A stretch of DNA of 45,159 bases from Armatimonadota bacterium (GCA_017993055.1 JAGONM010000031.1:1-45159), one strand, 5' to 3'. Counted from the first letter of the stretch, positions 30,126-39,189 are shown. Made by a program: numbers and translations. The notes: generated from the letters alone by a model not told the origin.

Positions 30126-31248
30126 GAAAGACGCCCGCCCCGACGCGGCTTCGATATCGAGAGTCTACCTCTTCACCGGCGAGTCGGACGTTCGCCGGCG
30201 CAGCGCCGTCGCCGATCTGACAGGCACGTTGGTCGCACCGGCATCCGAAGGGTTCGACCTCGAGACCGTAGACGGTGACTCTTCGTCCGCCGAGGCCGTC
30301 CTGTCCGCAGTCTCCACCGCGCCGTTCATGTCCGAGCGCAAGGTTGTGGTCGTGGAGCGGGTGGAGCGCCTGCCGCAGGACGATCAGGAGGCGATCGCGG
30401 CCTTCATCCCGAAGCTGCCGGCGCTCAGCTGCCTGATCCTCCTGGCCGGCGAGAACGCGGCCTCCGCCTCGAAACAGTCCAACTCGAAGCCCTCCGAGGA
30501 GGACGACGAGGATGAGCAGAAGGGCAGACGCGAGAAGAAGGGTCTGAGCACCGCGCTGCAGAAGGCGGTCAAGGCTCACGGGACCCTGGTGAGCTTCGCC
30601 AAGCTCAGGTCCAACGAGATGCAGTCCGTCGCGACAGCCACCGCGAGGAAGCTGGGCAAGACGCTGAATCCCGGGGCGGCGGCGGCGATATCTCGCGCCG
30701 TGGAGGGCAGTGCGGCGCTCTTGGAGCGGGAGATCGAGAAGCTTGCGGCATACGTCGGCGATCGGGAAGAGATCACGATGGCGGACGTCCAGTCGGTCGC
30801 CACCCTGTCGCCCGAGGACAGGGTCTTCGCGCTGATCGACGCCATCGGCGGCAAACAGGCCGGGGAGGCGATGCGGCTGCTCGACGAGACGCTGGCCGCC
30901 AGCCCGAAGCCCGAAGGTGAGGTTCTGCGCATCCTCGCACTGCTGGCCAGGAACTTCCGCCTGCTCTACCAGATGCGGTTTATGAAGGAGGCCGGCGTCC
31001 GCTCACATGAATCCGCCCCGGAGGAGATCCGCGACCTGCTGCCTAAGGATCAGAGTGTGCTGTCGCTCTCGGAGTGGCAGTTGCGCAAGCTCGCCCCGCA
31101 GACAGGCTGTTTCACTTCCGCGCAACTGGTGCAGTCTCTCAGGGCGGTGCTCGACTGCGAGCTTGCGATCAAGGGCCTGGGCGCGGAGGCCGCATCGAAC
31201 CGCCTGAGCCTCGAGATGTTGTTGGTGAAACTCTGCGGGCTGAAGTAA
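30115..31248 (+). CDS. holA: DNA polymerase III subunit delta
   Basis: 377 residues from a TTG start at 30115, with GAGGAG about eight bases upstream. The delta subunit opens the sliding clamp within the clamp loader. Visible are VYLFTGESDVRRR (N-terminal AAA+ fold), FMSERKVVVVERVERLP, the central SRAVEGSAALLEREIEKLAAYVG helix pair, and the C-terminal ARNFRLLYQMRF and LSLEMLLVKLC. An unusual acidic and lysine-rich insert (SKPSEEDDEDEQKGRREKKG, about 122-141) lies between strands in the N-terminal domain, probably a flexible loop. It overlaps the transglutaminase gene. Confidence 0.9.
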   Translation: MPAKKDARPDAASISRVYLFTGESDVRRRSAVADLTGTLVAPASEGFDLETVDGDSSSAEAVLSAVSTAPFMSERKVVVVERVERLPQDDQEAIAAFIPKLPALSCLILLAGENAASASKQSNSKPSEEDDEDEQKGRREKKGLSTALQKAVKAHGTLVSFAKLRSNEMQSVATATARKLGKTLNPGAAAAISRAVEGSAALLEREIEKLAAYVGDREEITMADVQSVATLSPEDRVFALIDAIGGKQAGEAMRLLDETLAASPKPEGEVLRILALLARNFRLLYQMRFMKEAGVRSHESAPEEIRDLLPKDQSVLSLSEWQLRKLAPQTGCFTSAQLVQSLRAVLDCELAIKGLGAEAASNRLSLEMLLVKLCGLK

Positions 31249-31281
31249 CAGAACGCCCGATCTGAACCGAGGAGGAACGTC

Positions 31282-32784
31282 TTGGAGATACTCGTAGCGC
31301 ATGGTGAGATCACGAACGTGCCGGGCGATGTGCTCATCGTCAATCTGTTCGAGGGCGTCTCGACGCCGGGCGGGGCCACCGGCGCGGTGGACTCCGCGCT
31401 CGGGGGGCTCATCTCCCAACTCATCGCGAGCGGGGAGATCAAGGGCAAGCTCAATGAGACGACGCTGATCCACACGCACGGCAAGATCGCGCCGAAGCGG
31501 GTGCTCGTGGTCGGCCTGGGGAAGAGCGGGGACTTCGATCTCCTCGCCGTTCGACAGGCCGCGGGCAGTGCGGTGAGGTTCCTTCGCAAGAAGTCGTTCA
31601 GACAGGTCACCACCATCGTGCACGGCGCGGGGATAGGCGGGCTTCCTCCCCGGGAAGCGGCGCAGGCCGTCGCGGAGGCGAGCATCATCGCCGACTACGA
31701 CCCGGATCTCTACAAGGCGGAGAAGGACTCGGCCCCGCTGGAGACGCTGACCATCGTGGAGCGCGAGGCGGACAGGGTCACGCTCTTCGAGTCGGGCGTC
31801 CGCACCGGCGTCATCCTCGGCCGCGCGACGAACGACGCCCGCACTCTCGGCAACGAGCCGTCGTGCGTGATGAATCCCGAGACGCTGTCGGATCGGGCGA
31901 GGGAGACGGCGGAGCGTTTCGGCCTCGAGTTCGGGTCATATGACGGGGATTGGATGAAGGCGCAGGGCATGGGGGCGCTCCTGGCGGTGGCGTCCGGAAG
32001 CGTTCAGGCCCCGCGGATCATGGTGATGAGATACCGGTCGGAAGGCGCCTCGAAGACCCTGGGATTGATCGGCAAGGGACTCACCTTCGACAGCGGCGGC
32101 ATTTCGATCAAGCCGAGCGACGGGATGCCCGACATGAAGTTCGACATGAGCGGCGGCGCGGCGGTCATCCAGGCGATGCGCGCCATCGCGGAACTGAAAC
32201 CGGCGATCAACGTGATCGGCATCGTGCCGGCCGCCGAGAACATGCCGAGCGGATCCGCGTACAGGCCGGGCGACATCATTCGCACGAAGGCAGGCAAGAC
32301 CGTAGAGATCATTACGACGGACGCCGAGGGGCGCATGATACTCTCCGACGCGATGGCGTACGCGAAGGACCTCGGGGTGGACTTCATGGTGGACGTCGCG
32401 ACCCTGACCGGGGCGTGCGTGGTGGCTCTCGGCCACGACTACACGGGGATCATGGGCAGCGATCCCGTGCTCGTCAGCTCGGTTGAACGGGCCGCCGCCG
32501 CGGCCGGGGAGAGAGTGTGGGAACTCCCGCTGCCGCCCGACTACATGGAGCAGCTCAAGAGCGAGTACGCCGACCTGAAGAACTGCGGAGAGCGGTGGGG
32601 CGGGGCGATCACCGGCGGCCTCTTCCTGAAGGAGTTCGCAGGCGACACGCCGTGGGTCCACATGGATATCGCCGGTCCGGCGGACTCTCCCAAGGCGACG
32701 TCGTACCGCTCGGCGGGGGCGACCGGCGTGGGCGTCCGGACGCTGGCGATGCTGGCGGTGGGACTCGCCGAGGAGCCGGTCTGA
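31282..32784 (+). CDS. pepA: Leucyl aminopeptidase (M17, cytosol aminopeptidase)
   Basis: 500 residues from TTG 31282, preceded by GAGGAGGAAC. M17 peptidases are hexameric two-metal enzymes that remove N-terminal residues. Metal and catalytic residues are present: KGLTFDSGGISIKPSD with K277, MKFDMSGGAAV, and DAEGRM with D347, E349 and R351. The family signature NTDAEGRL is slightly changed, to TTDAEGRM. The N-terminal non-catalytic domain is also present (EILVAHGEI through GIGGLPPREAA). It follows holA by 33 bp. The gene converges with the outer-membrane protein gene, with 12 bases between stops. Confidence 0.95.
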   Translation: MEILVAHGEITNVPGDVLIVNLFEGVSTPGGATGAVDSALGGLISQLIASGEIKGKLNETTLIHTHGKIAPKRVLVVGLGKSGDFDLLAVRQAAGSAVRFLRKKSFRQVTTIVHGAGIGGLPPREAAQAVAEASIIADYDPDLYKAEKDSAPLETLTIVEREADRVTLFESGVRTGVILGRATNDARTLGNEPSCVMNPETLSDRARETAERFGLEFGSYDGDWMKAQGMGALLAVASGSVQAPRIMVMRYRSEGASKTLGLIGKGLTFDSGGISIKPSDGMPDMKFDMSGGAAVIQAMRAIAELKPAINVIGIVPAAENMPSGSAYRPGDIIRTKAGKTVEIITTDAEGRMILSDAMAYAKDLGVDFMVDVATLTGACVVALGHDYTGIMGSDPVLVSSVERAAAAAGERVWELPLPPDYMEQLKSEYADLKNCGERWGGAITGGLFLKEFAGDTPWVHMDIAGPADSPKATSYRSAGATGVGVRTLAMLAVGLAEEPV

Positions 32785-32796
32785 CGGGGCGGCGCG

Positions 32797-33360
32797 CTAG
32801 AACTGAAGGCGTACGCCCGCGCTCAGTCCTATCCCGCTGAAGTCAACGCCGTTGTCAAGCTCGCCTGAATAGTAGTATCGCAGCTCACCGTAGAACGAGT
32901 CCTTGAACTGATAGCCGGCCGCCACGGTGATCCCGGGGTTCGAGCCTTTTCTGGAAACCCAGGGCTCCCATATGAAATCCCTCGCCTTCGAGCTGAGGAA
33001 GTTGTAGCCCAACCCCGCGGCCACGTAGGGAGACGAGACGTTTTCCTGGTTGCCGTACCACCGCTTCTCGTACTGCACGCCGACCATGCTCGCCCGAACC
33101 AGGTCGTTGTCGCCGTTGGTCAAAAACGCGCCGACGGAGGTGGTCGGCCGATCGAGTTCATCGAGATCGAGCGCGTATTCGAGGCCCAGGGAGCGCCAGT
33201 AGTCCTCCAGCTTCCCGCCGAAGTCCGCTCCCGAAGGTGTGTAGAGCCCCACCTTGAATGACAACTTGGCGGGGGCCTCGTCGCCGTACTGAGCTTGTGC
33301 GCGAGGCATGGGAGCCAGCAGAATCCCGGCGGCAAGTGCGGCAAGCAGAAATCTCTTCAC
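32797..33360 (-). CDS. Outer-membrane beta-barrel protein
   Basis: 187 residues from GTG 33360, with GGAGG seven bases upstream; a longer frame to 33456 has no such site and would cross the promoter. A signal peptide (VKRFLLAALAAGILL, ending AQAQ) is followed by alternating amphipathic strands: KLSFKVGLYTPS, SMVGVQYEKRWYG, YVAAGLGYNFL, ITVAAGYQFKD, FYGELRYYYSG, and a terminal GIGLSAGVRLQF. The last residue is Phe, as in barrels recognised by the BAM machinery. It resembles small OmpW/OmpA-type eight-strand barrels. It supports a diderm envelope. The substrate, if any, is unknown. Confidence 0.85.
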   Translation of the reverse strand: MKRFLLAALAAGILLAPMPRAQAQYGDEAPAKLSFKVGLYTPSGADFGGKLEDYWRSLGLEYALDLDELDRPTTSVGAFLTNGDNDLVRASMVGVQYEKRWYGNQENVSSPYVAAGLGYNFLSSKARDFIWEPWVSRKGSNPGITVAAGYQFKDSFYGELRYYYSGELDNGVDFSGIGLSAGVRLQF

Positions 33361-33427
33361 AGTCCGACCTCCGTTTTCGTATTCCGTCCCGGCGGGTGAG
33401 GCGGCCGAGACGACCCTACTCTGTGGG

Positions 33428-33456
33428 ATTATACGAAGGGCGGCGGGGTTTGTCAA
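33428..33456 (-). promoter_or_regulatory. Consensus promoter of the outer-membrane protein gene
   Basis: On the minus strand TTGACA (33456-33451), 17-bp spacer, TATAAT (33433-33428): a perfect sigma-A/sigma-70 match, giving a leader of about 60 bases. Confidence 0.85.
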
Positions 33457-33482
33457 ACATGAGAGGGTCGGGTAGAAACAGA

Positions 33483-33510
33483 ACGAGCCGGCCTGCGCTG
33501 GCCGGCTCGT
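33483..33510 (-). terminator. Intrinsic terminator
   Basis: Perfect 11-bp stem ACGAGCCGGCC / GGCCGGCTCGT with a six-base loop. On the minus strand it is followed by TTCTGTTTCT. It lies 17 bases past the small gene at 33527 and just before the next promoter. Confidence 0.75.
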
Positions 33511-33526
33511 CCGGAGGAGGCAACAG

Positions 33527-33718
33527 TCACACCGGAAGTCTGTGCATGAAGCGCAGGTGCTCCATGTACGTTCTCAGAGCGCTCTTGCCAAGTAAGGATA
33601 ATAGAGTTTGATAATTGCGGTTTGATACGGTCTCGAGGTGCGAATCGGGTACATAGATATGCAGCACCTGCCCGCTCCGCGGGAACACCAGGTCCACTCG
33701 CACACAGTCCTGCAACAT
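33527..33718 (-). CDS. Small hypothetical protein
   Basis: 63 residues from ATG 33718, which has AAAGGTGG a few bases upstream; an in-frame ATG at 33757 gives 76 residues. The sequence (DCVRVDLVFPRSGQVLHIYV, NYQTLLSLLGKSALRTYMEH) suggests two strands followed by helices, with no recognised domain. It ends shortly before a strong terminator and begins just after the metallophosphoesterase, so it is probably the last gene of that transcript. Confidence 0.5.
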   Translation of the reverse strand: MLQDCVRVDLVFPRSGQVLHIYVPDSHLETVSNRNYQTLLSLLGKSALRTYMEHLRFMHRLPV

Positions 33719-33776
33719 CGTCACCACCTTTCCATCCGGGTTATTGTCGGTAAGCATCCCTCCCTGAATCGCTCAC

Positions 33777-34673
33777 TTACTTTGACGCAGTTGCACCGCC
33801 GGAAGTTGCATTGTTTCGCAAAGTTATCACGGTGACCTCGGGCCGGCACATGAATCGCGCGCGAATCCCGCTTCCGCCGAGTCCCCGCGACACGTACATG
33901 CGCAGGTCGCCCAGGTCGCGCCCGGCGACAGCGGAGAGCGTGTCAGGCCCGTACAGGCCGTCTGAGATCGCCAGCCCGGAATGCCTGCTGTGGAGCCAGA
34001 GCGCCCCGGTGAAGGGCAGGCGGATCTGCCCGCCGTGCGTGTGCCCGCAGAGTATCAGGTCCGGCACTTCCGCGCCGAGGTCCTTCGCGATGTCCGGCGA
34101 GTGGGCGAGGAGCACGCGCAGGCCGGCGGAGGCGGTGCCGGCAAGCGCCTTCTCGGGGTCGTCGAGGCCGAGGTAAGGGTCGTCAACGCCTGCGATCGCG
34201 ATCTCGACGCCCCTGACGGTTATCGTCTCCGCTCGATTGACGAGCGCGCGGATGCCCCGCTCTTCCAGGCGCTCGGCCACCGGAAGCCCTGCCGCCCAGG
34301 GGTCGTGCTCGGCGTTTCCCGGCACCGCGTAGATGCCGTGCCGCGTCACGAGGCCCGACAGGGTTCTTGCGAGCGGATCGAACCCCGAGGCGTTGTGCAG
34401 AAGGTCGCCGCTGATAAGGCAGAGGTCAACCTCGAGTCCGCAGAGCTTGCGGTAGAGCGCCTTCTCCAGGCGTCGGAACGCGCCGACGTGCAGGTCCGAG
34501 AGGTGGCAGATGGTCAGACCGTCGAGAGGCTCGGGAAGGTCGGGTATCTCGACGGTGGGTCTCACGACCTGGATGCGGTACGGCTCGATTCCCCAGGCGT
34601 AGGTGATGACCCCGAGCGCGACGAGCCCCGCCGCGCGAAAGCCGTCTGAAGATGTTATGGCGTGTGCGTCCAT
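33777..34673 (-). CDS. Metallophosphoesterase, YkuE-like
   Basis: 298 residues with one N-terminal hydrophobic segment (GFRAAGLVALGVITYAWG) and a full calcineurin-like motif set: HLSDLHVG, ISGDLLHN, VPGNAEHDP, LLAHSPDI and CGHTHGGQIRLPF. The bound dimetal centre would hydrolyse a phosphoester or pyrophosphate at the membrane; relatives include YkuE and LpxG-like enzymes. Here motif III is GN-A-EHD, unlike the degenerate GYYE of the paralogue at 19774-20733. Its start is ATG 34673. A small gene and terminator follow. Confidence 0.9.
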   Translation of the reverse strand: MDAHAITSSDGFRAAGLVALGVITYAWGIEPYRIQVVRPTVEIPDLPEPLDGLTICHLSDLHVGAFRRLEKALYRKLCGLEVDLCLISGDLLHNASGFDPLARTLSGLVTRHGIYAVPGNAEHDPWAAGLPVAERLEERGIRALVNRAETITVRGVEIAIAGVDDPYLGLDDPEKALAGTASAGLRVLLAHSPDIAKDLGAEVPDLILCGHTHGGQIRLPFTGALWLHSRHSGLAISDGLYGPDTLSAVAGRDLGDLRMYVSRGLGGSGIRARFMCRPEVTVITLRNNATSGGATASK

Positions 34674-34722
34674 TGTGAGCGACGAGGGCCGAACGCCGGT
34701 TCCGCGCGGCGGCCTCGAATCC

Positions 34723-35445
34723 CTATTCCCGAATCCCCACTCCGACCACGGAGAGGCCGAAGGGGAGGTTCATGTGCTTCAGGAGGCCCGCCTCCGCCCT
34801 CATCAGCGCCGTCAGCGCGCGGTTGAGCGGTCCGGGCACCTCGAACATGTCGCTCCCCGATCCTCCGCCGAGTAGCCTCCGGACCAGTCGGAACACGACC
34901 GCAGCCGGAAGCGGGGCCGCGACGGCGTATGTGATCCGCGTCGGACGAAAATCGGCATCGCGCATCAGTCGCCGGAGCCGGGGCGCGCCGTAGCGCCGAT
35001 AGTGCCCGAGGGCGTCGTCGTGAGGGCTGCGCAGCCATTCGTAGGCGGGAACGGTGACGACCAGCCTGCCGCCGGGCTTCGTGATGCGGTGGAACTCCCG
35101 CATCGCGCCCTCGTCGTCCTCGATGTGCTCGATGATGTCGAGCGCGACCACCAGGTCGAAGGTTTCGCCGCGGAAGGGCGAGGGGTTGACCGACGCGAGG
35201 CAGAGCTGCTCGGCGGATTCGCACGACCGTCCCGCGACCGCCTCGGCGGCGATGTCGAGACCGATCACCGTGCCCATCGGCGAAAGCACCTCCTCCGCGA
35301 GGCCGGTTCCGCATCCCGCGTCGAGTATCAGGGCGTCCGGCTCGATCCGGCGGCCGAGCAGGACGCGGAGGAGGTGCTTCCGTCCCGCGAACCACCAGTG
35401 CGTGCCGACCAGCGACCGCATCTTGTCGAACTCACTCTTCTGCAT
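34723..35445 (-). CDS. Class I SAM-dependent methyltransferase
   Basis: 240 residues. The SAM-binding motif I is ILDAGCGTGLAEEV (40-53), followed by VIGLDIAAEAV, FDLVVALDIIEHIEDDEG (motif IV region) and GGRLVVTVPAY. The N-terminus HWWFAGRKHLL is often seen in methyltransferases next to polyprenyl-linked glycosyltransferases. A hydrophobic C-terminal patch (AAPLPAAVVFRLV) may touch the membrane. The start overlaps the glycosyltransferase gene by 14 bases, so the two are translationally coupled. The acceptor is probably a lipid or glycan intermediate, by context only. Confidence 0.88.
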   Translation of the reverse strand: MQKSEFDKMRSLVGTHWWFAGRKHLLRVLLGRRIEPDALILDAGCGTGLAEEVLSPMGTVIGLDIAAEAVAGRSCESAEQLCLASVNPSPFRGETFDLVVALDIIEHIEDDEGAMREFHRITKPGGRLVVTVPAYEWLRSPHDDALGHYRRYGAPRLRRLMRDADFRPTRITYAVAAPLPAAVVFRLVRRLLGGGSGSDMFEVPGPLNRALTALMRAEAGLLKHMNLPFGLSVVGVGIRE

Positions 35446-36199
35446 TGCGAACCGTTTTCTCGACCCGGGCGTGCATCAGGCGTATCCGCACGAGGCCCGC
35501 CAGCATCCGGAGGCCGTCGCGCAGCATGCTCACCTTCGAGCCTTCGCGGTGATACCAGCGCACGGGCACTTCGGCGATCCGGTATCCGAGCCGTCGCGCA
35601 AGGTAGAGAATCTCGATGTCGAAATCGAAGCCGTCGCGCCTGCTCAGCCCGAAAAGACGCCGCGCCGCCTCGCCCCTGAAGAGCTTGAAGCCGCACTGCG
35701 TGTCATGAATGCCCGGGACGGCGGCAACCCGCACGGCGAGATTGAAGAGCCGGCCCGCTACTTCACGATAGATCGGCTGGCGGCGCACCAGGTGCGATTC
35801 CCTGAGCGGCCTCGAGGCGATCGCTATGTCCGCCCCGCTCTCGAGGTGCTTCCAAAAGCCGTCCAGTTCCTCGATTGGGGTCGCGAGGTCCGCGTCGCAC
35901 ATGAGGACGTAGTCGCCCGAGGAGTCCAGCACGCCGAGTCTCACGGCAGAGCCCTTCCCGAGGTTGTCGGGGTTGTGAAGCGGTCTCAGCCACGGGTGGC
36001 GCCCGGCAAAGTCCTCCGCGATTGCGAGAGTCGCGTCGGTGCTGCCGTCGTCGGATAAGATCGCCTCGCAGGTATAATCCCGCCCGGCGACGTACTCGGC
36101 GATCCGATCCAGCGAATCCGAGAGCCGCGCCTCCTCGTTGTATGCGGGGATCACGATGGAGAGACGCGGGCGAAAAGGCTCGTTCCGGCTGCTGCTCAA
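35432..36199 (-). CDS. Dolichyl-phosphate beta-glucosyltransferase-like GT2 glycosyltransferase
   Basis: 255 residues from TTG 36199, chosen because GGAGCG lies just upstream and the family domain starts 13 codons later; the frame is open to 36337 but that region carries the promoter. GT2 features are LSIVIPAYNEEARL, SDDGSTDATL (49-58), GKGSAVRLGV and the metal-binding D102-A-D104 (MCDADLATP), then GIHDTQCGFKLFRGEAA, which is typical of ALG5/DPM-like enzymes that load a sugar onto a polyprenyl phosphate. No C-terminal membrane helix is present. It pairs with the downstream methyltransferase. Confidence 0.9.
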   Translation of the reverse strand: MSSSRNEPFRPRLSIVIPAYNEEARLSDSLDRIAEYVAGRDYTCEAILSDDGSTDATLAIAEDFAGRHPWLRPLHNPDNLGKGSAVRLGVLDSSGDYVLMCDADLATPIEELDGFWKHLESGADIAIASRPLRESHLVRRQPIYREVAGRLFNLAVRVAAVPGIHDTQCGFKLFRGEAARRLFGLSRRDGFDFDIEILYLARRLGYRIAEVPVRWYHREGSKVSMLRDGLRMLAGLVRIRLMHARVEKTVRNAEE

Positions 36200-36250
36200 A
36201 GGATTCGCTCCGAAATGCCCAAATACAGGCGGGACTGAACGGACGGACTG

Positions 36251-36280
36251 ATTATACTTTTGCGCGGAGACCGGAGTCAA
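36251..36280 (-). promoter_or_regulatory. Promoter of the glycosyltransferase/methyltransferase operon
   Basis: Minus strand: TTGACT (36280-36275), 18-bp spacer, TATAAT (36256-36251). The leader is about 45 bases. Confidence 0.8.
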
Positions 36281-36331
36281 ACAGAAGGGGCGATACCCTC
36301 CGGCATGGAGCGCCCGGCTGCTTGTGACAGC

Positions 36332-36360
36332 TTGCAAATATGGGGATTTTCAGGTACAAT
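36332..36360 (+). promoter_or_regulatory. Promoter of the ECF sigma operon
   Basis: TTGCAA (36332-36337), 17-bp spacer, TACAAT (36355-36360): a housekeeping-type promoter. It does not look like an ECF autoregulatory site (no AAC / CGT pair). It is divergent from the promoter at 36251-36280. Confidence 0.6.
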
Positions 36361-36437
36361 TACCAGTATCAGAAATCCCTTCCGACCGGAACTTTGCGGG
36401 GCCGAGGCCCGTATATATGAAACGGCGAGGAAAGAGC

Positions 36438-37007
36438 ATGGAACTGAGCGATTCGGCGGTTGCGGCCGCTCAGAACGAAGACAGAAAGGTGTTTGACGAG
36501 CTCGTGCAGAGATACCACAAGCACGCGTACAACGTCGCATACCGGATGACCGGCAACAGCGCCGACGCCGACGACCTGACGCAGGACACGTTTCTGAAGG
36601 CGTACAGGTTCTTCGGCAACTACAACCGCTCGATGCCCTTCGAGAACTGGCTGTACCGGATCATGTCGAACATCTTCGTTGACTGGCTGCGGCGGAGACC
36701 GAAGGCTTACATCCGGTCGCTCGACGAGCCGATCCGACAGGACGAGGGTGAAGTCACCCTCGAGGTGCCGGACCGCGCCGAAGGGCCCGAAGCGATAGCT
36801 CTTTCCGGCGAACTCGATGCCAAGATGCAGGCCGCGCTGAGCACGATACCGGAGGATTTCAGGCTTGCCGTCATCCTCTGCGATATCGAAGGCCTCTCTT
36901 ACGAGGAGATCAGCGAGATAATGGGCTGCTCGATCGGCACGGTTCGTTCCAGGCTGCATCGCGGCAGGAAGCTGCTCAGAGAAAAGCTGAAGCCGTATTT
37001 CGAGTAG
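36438..37007 (+). CDS. RNA polymerase ECF sigma factor (RpoE/SigW-like)
   Basis: 189 residues from ATG 36438, with AGGAAAGAG upstream; ATG 36417 is an alternative. Region sigma-2 (about 20-88) shows YNVAYRMTGNSADADDLTQDTFLKAYRFF and WLYRIMSNIFVDWLRRR. Region sigma-4 (about 130-180) shows LSTIPEDFRLAVILCDIEGLSYEEISEIMGCSIGTVRSRLHRGR with a helix-turn-helix. There is no sigma-1 or sigma-3, which marks the ECF group. It is followed by an anti-sigma factor and an HtrA protease, the standard layout of an envelope-stress response. Confidence 0.95.
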   Translation: MELSDSAVAAAQNEDRKVFDELVQRYHKHAYNVAYRMTGNSADADDLTQDTFLKAYRFFGNYNRSMPFENWLYRIMSNIFVDWLRRRPKAYIRSLDEPIRQDEGEVTLEVPDRAEGPEAIALSGELDAKMQAALSTIPEDFRLAVILCDIEGLSYEEISEIMGCSIGTVRSRLHRGRKLLREKLKPYFE

Positions 37008-37083
37008 GATCATGTCGCTTGCCCGCCCAGTCGAAGCTGCGCGGCGCGACAAGGATCCGGGTCTCGGTCAGGGGGATGCGAAA

Positions 37084-37656
37084 ATGAACTGCCAGAAGGT
37101 ACAGAGTCTGATTTCCGCTTATGTTGACGGGGAAATCGCCGGCCATGAGATGCTGGCGATCCGGCATCATCTCGCGGGTTGCCCGGAATGCGCCGCCGAG
37201 CACGAAGCGCTGCTCTCGATGAAGAGGGCGTTCGGGAAGCTGTGTCCTCCGCGCCCCGCGGAAGACCTGGCGGCCAGGATCTGCGGCAGGCTGGTCGAGG
37301 TGCATGTCCCGTTCTACGTGCGGATGACGGCCGCAGTCAGGGATTACTTCCACGCGTTCCCGGCCGGCGTGCGCTTCAGCATGGCGGCTGTGGCCGTTAT
37401 CGCCGGCCTGCTCATGATCCGGGGGGGCGACGCGGGCGAGGTCCCGGGTTTCGGCGGAGTACCGATATCTTCGGCTACCTTCCAGACATTTGCTGAGGAG
37501 CGGCCCTTCTTCGTCGGGACCGCGACCCCCGCTGCGGCGGTCACACCGGCGGCGGTATATCAAGAGAGCTCGGACAGATGGAATCCCGCGCGGGACACGA
37601 GATACACCTACGGGTCTCGCGTCGGCGGGCTGGTCCTGTCCGGATACACGCCTTAG
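37084..37656 (+). CDS. Membrane anti-sigma factor with a zinc-finger domain
   Basis: 190 residues from ATG 37084, with AGGGGG about eight bases before it; an earlier open frame from 37012 is less likely. The N-terminal ZAS/zf-HC2 domain has C3, H29, C33 and C36 (H-x3-C-x2-C) and would hold the ECF sigma factor. One transmembrane helix (about 97-112, RFSMAAVAVIAGLLMI) and a periplasmic C-terminal tail follow. The tail ends in aromatic and Gly-rich sequence (YTYGSRVGGLVLSGYTP). Release presumably depends on proteolysis; the downstream HtrA is a candidate participant. Confidence 0.85.
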   Translation: MNCQKVQSLISAYVDGEIAGHEMLAIRHHLAGCPECAAEHEALLSMKRAFGKLCPPRPAEDLAARICGRLVEVHVPFYVRMTAAVRDYFHAFPAGVRFSMAAVAVIAGLLMIRGGDAGEVPGFGGVPISSATFQTFAEERPFFVGTATPAAAVTPAAVYQESSDRWNPARDTRYTYGSRVGGLVLSGYTP

Positions 37657-37710
37657 GCGGCGCAAGCCGTTAGCTGAACACCCAATTCCAACTCATCATG
37701 GAGGTTGACG

Positions 37711-39189
37711 TTGAACATTCGACAACTGATCGGATCGCGAAGACCGGGAACGCTGATCATAGTCGCGCTGTGCGCCGTGCTCGCAGTCTCCCTGTCGGCG
37801 AACATTATGAGCAGGCGCGCCTACGCGGCTGATGCATCCCCGGCCGGATCGCAGAGAGCGGTCCTCCACGGCCTGGAGGATGCGTTCAGTTCGATCGCAG
37901 ATGAGGTGCTTCCTTCCGTCGTCAGCATCACCAGCGAGCGAACCGTGACCGGTTCGACCAACTCGCCCTTCTTCGACGAGGACTTCTTCAAGAACTTTCC
38001 GTTCAACATCCCGGCGCCCGAGAATGCTCCCGAGAGCCGGAGCGTGCCGAGTTTCGGTTCGGGCGTGATCGTGCGGGCCGACGGATATATCCTCACGAAC
38101 GATCACGTAGTCGGCGGTGCGGACACTGTGACCGTGACGCTGAAGGACGGCCGGGAGTTCAAGGGCACCGTCTCGAGGGATCCCCGGGGCGACCTGGCGA
38201 TCATCAAGATCGACGCGAGCGGTCTGCCCGCGGCGAAACTCGGCGATTCGGACGGCGTGAAAGTCGGGTCGTGGGCGATCGCGATGGGCAGCCCGTTCGG
38301 ATACGACCAGACCGTCACGGTCGGCGTCGTCAGCGCGAAGGGCCGTCACGCCGCCGTGTCCGACGGCACGGAAGGCCGCTACTACCCGAACCTCATCCAG
38401 ACCGACGCGTCTATCAACCCGGGCAACAGCGGGGGGCCGCTCATCAATATCGAGGGTGAGGTCATCGGCATAAACACACTGATCCGCTCATCGGCGGGCG
38501 GCAACATCGGCATCGGGTTCGCCATACCGGTGAACACCGCCAAGTTCGTCATGGACCGGCTCATCGAGCACGGCAAGGTCAGCCGGGGGTTCCTTGGGGT
38601 CGCTCCGACGGACCTCACTCCGAAGAGCGCCGAGCGCTACGGGGTAAAGAAGGGAGTGCTGGTGCTCACGGTGGACGTGGACACGGCCGCCGACAAGGCC
38701 GGGATGCAGGTCGAGGACGTGATCGTTGAGTTCGACGGCAAGGCCGTGGAGAATGAGATCCAGTTCCGCGACCTGGTGGCGACGAGCGTGCCGGGCAAGA
38801 CCGTGGACATCGTGGTCGTGCGCGACAAGAAGCGCGTGACGTTGAAGGCGACGCTTGCCGAGGCGCCGGGTCTGGTGTCCGAGAAGCCGGCGGAGGAGGT
38901 CACCGGCAAACTCGGCTTCAGCGTGGAGCAGTTGACGCCTGATCTGGCGGGCAAACACGGCCTCGACTCGACTGTGACCGGCGTCGTTATCACGAAGGTC
39001 AACCCGACAAGCCGGGTGGCGCGCGCGGGCCTGCAGGCCGGATCGGTTATTCGAGCGGTCAACAGCAGGCCAATAGAAACCGTCGCCGATTTCAACGCGG
39101 CCGTGAAGGATGTGAAATCGGGCGACACTCTCTATCTCAGGCTCGAGACCAAGCAGCGCACGATGCTCATCGAGGTGCCCGTCGAGTAG
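37711..39189 (+). CDS. HtrA/DegP-like periplasmic serine protease
   Basis: 492 residues from TTG 37711, which has GGAGG (37700-37704) six bases upstream; an in-frame TTG at 37705 is too close. An N-terminal signal anchor (GTLIIVALCAVLAVSLSA) precedes a trypsin-like domain with catalytic triad H132 (TNDHVVGG), D161 (GDLAIIKI) and S240 (INPGNSGGPL). Two PDZ domains follow (about 293-380 and 395-490). Members degrade or refold damaged periplasmic proteins. The place after ECF sigma and anti-sigma genes indicates an envelope-stress regulon. Confidence 0.95.
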   Translation: MNIRQLIGSRRPGTLIIVALCAVLAVSLSANIMSRRAYAADASPAGSQRAVLHGLEDAFSSIADEVLPSVVSITSERTVTGSTNSPFFDEDFFKNFPFNIPAPENAPESRSVPSFGSGVIVRADGYILTNDHVVGGADTVTVTLKDGREFKGTVSRDPRGDLAIIKIDASGLPAAKLGDSDGVKVGSWAIAMGSPFGYDQTVTVGVVSAKGRHAAVSDGTEGRYYPNLIQTDASINPGNSGGPLINIEGEVIGINTLIRSSAGGNIGIGFAIPVNTAKFVMDRLIEHGKVSRGFLGVAPTDLTPKSAERYGVKKGVLVLTVDVDTAADKAGMQVEDVIVEFDGKAVENEIQFRDLVATSVPGKTVDIVVVRDKKRVTLKATLAEAPGLVSEKPAEEVTGKLGFSVEQLTPDLAGKHGLDSTVTGVVITKVNPTSRVARAGLQAGSVIRAVNSRPIETVADFNAAVKDVKSGDTLYLRLETKQRTMLIEVPVE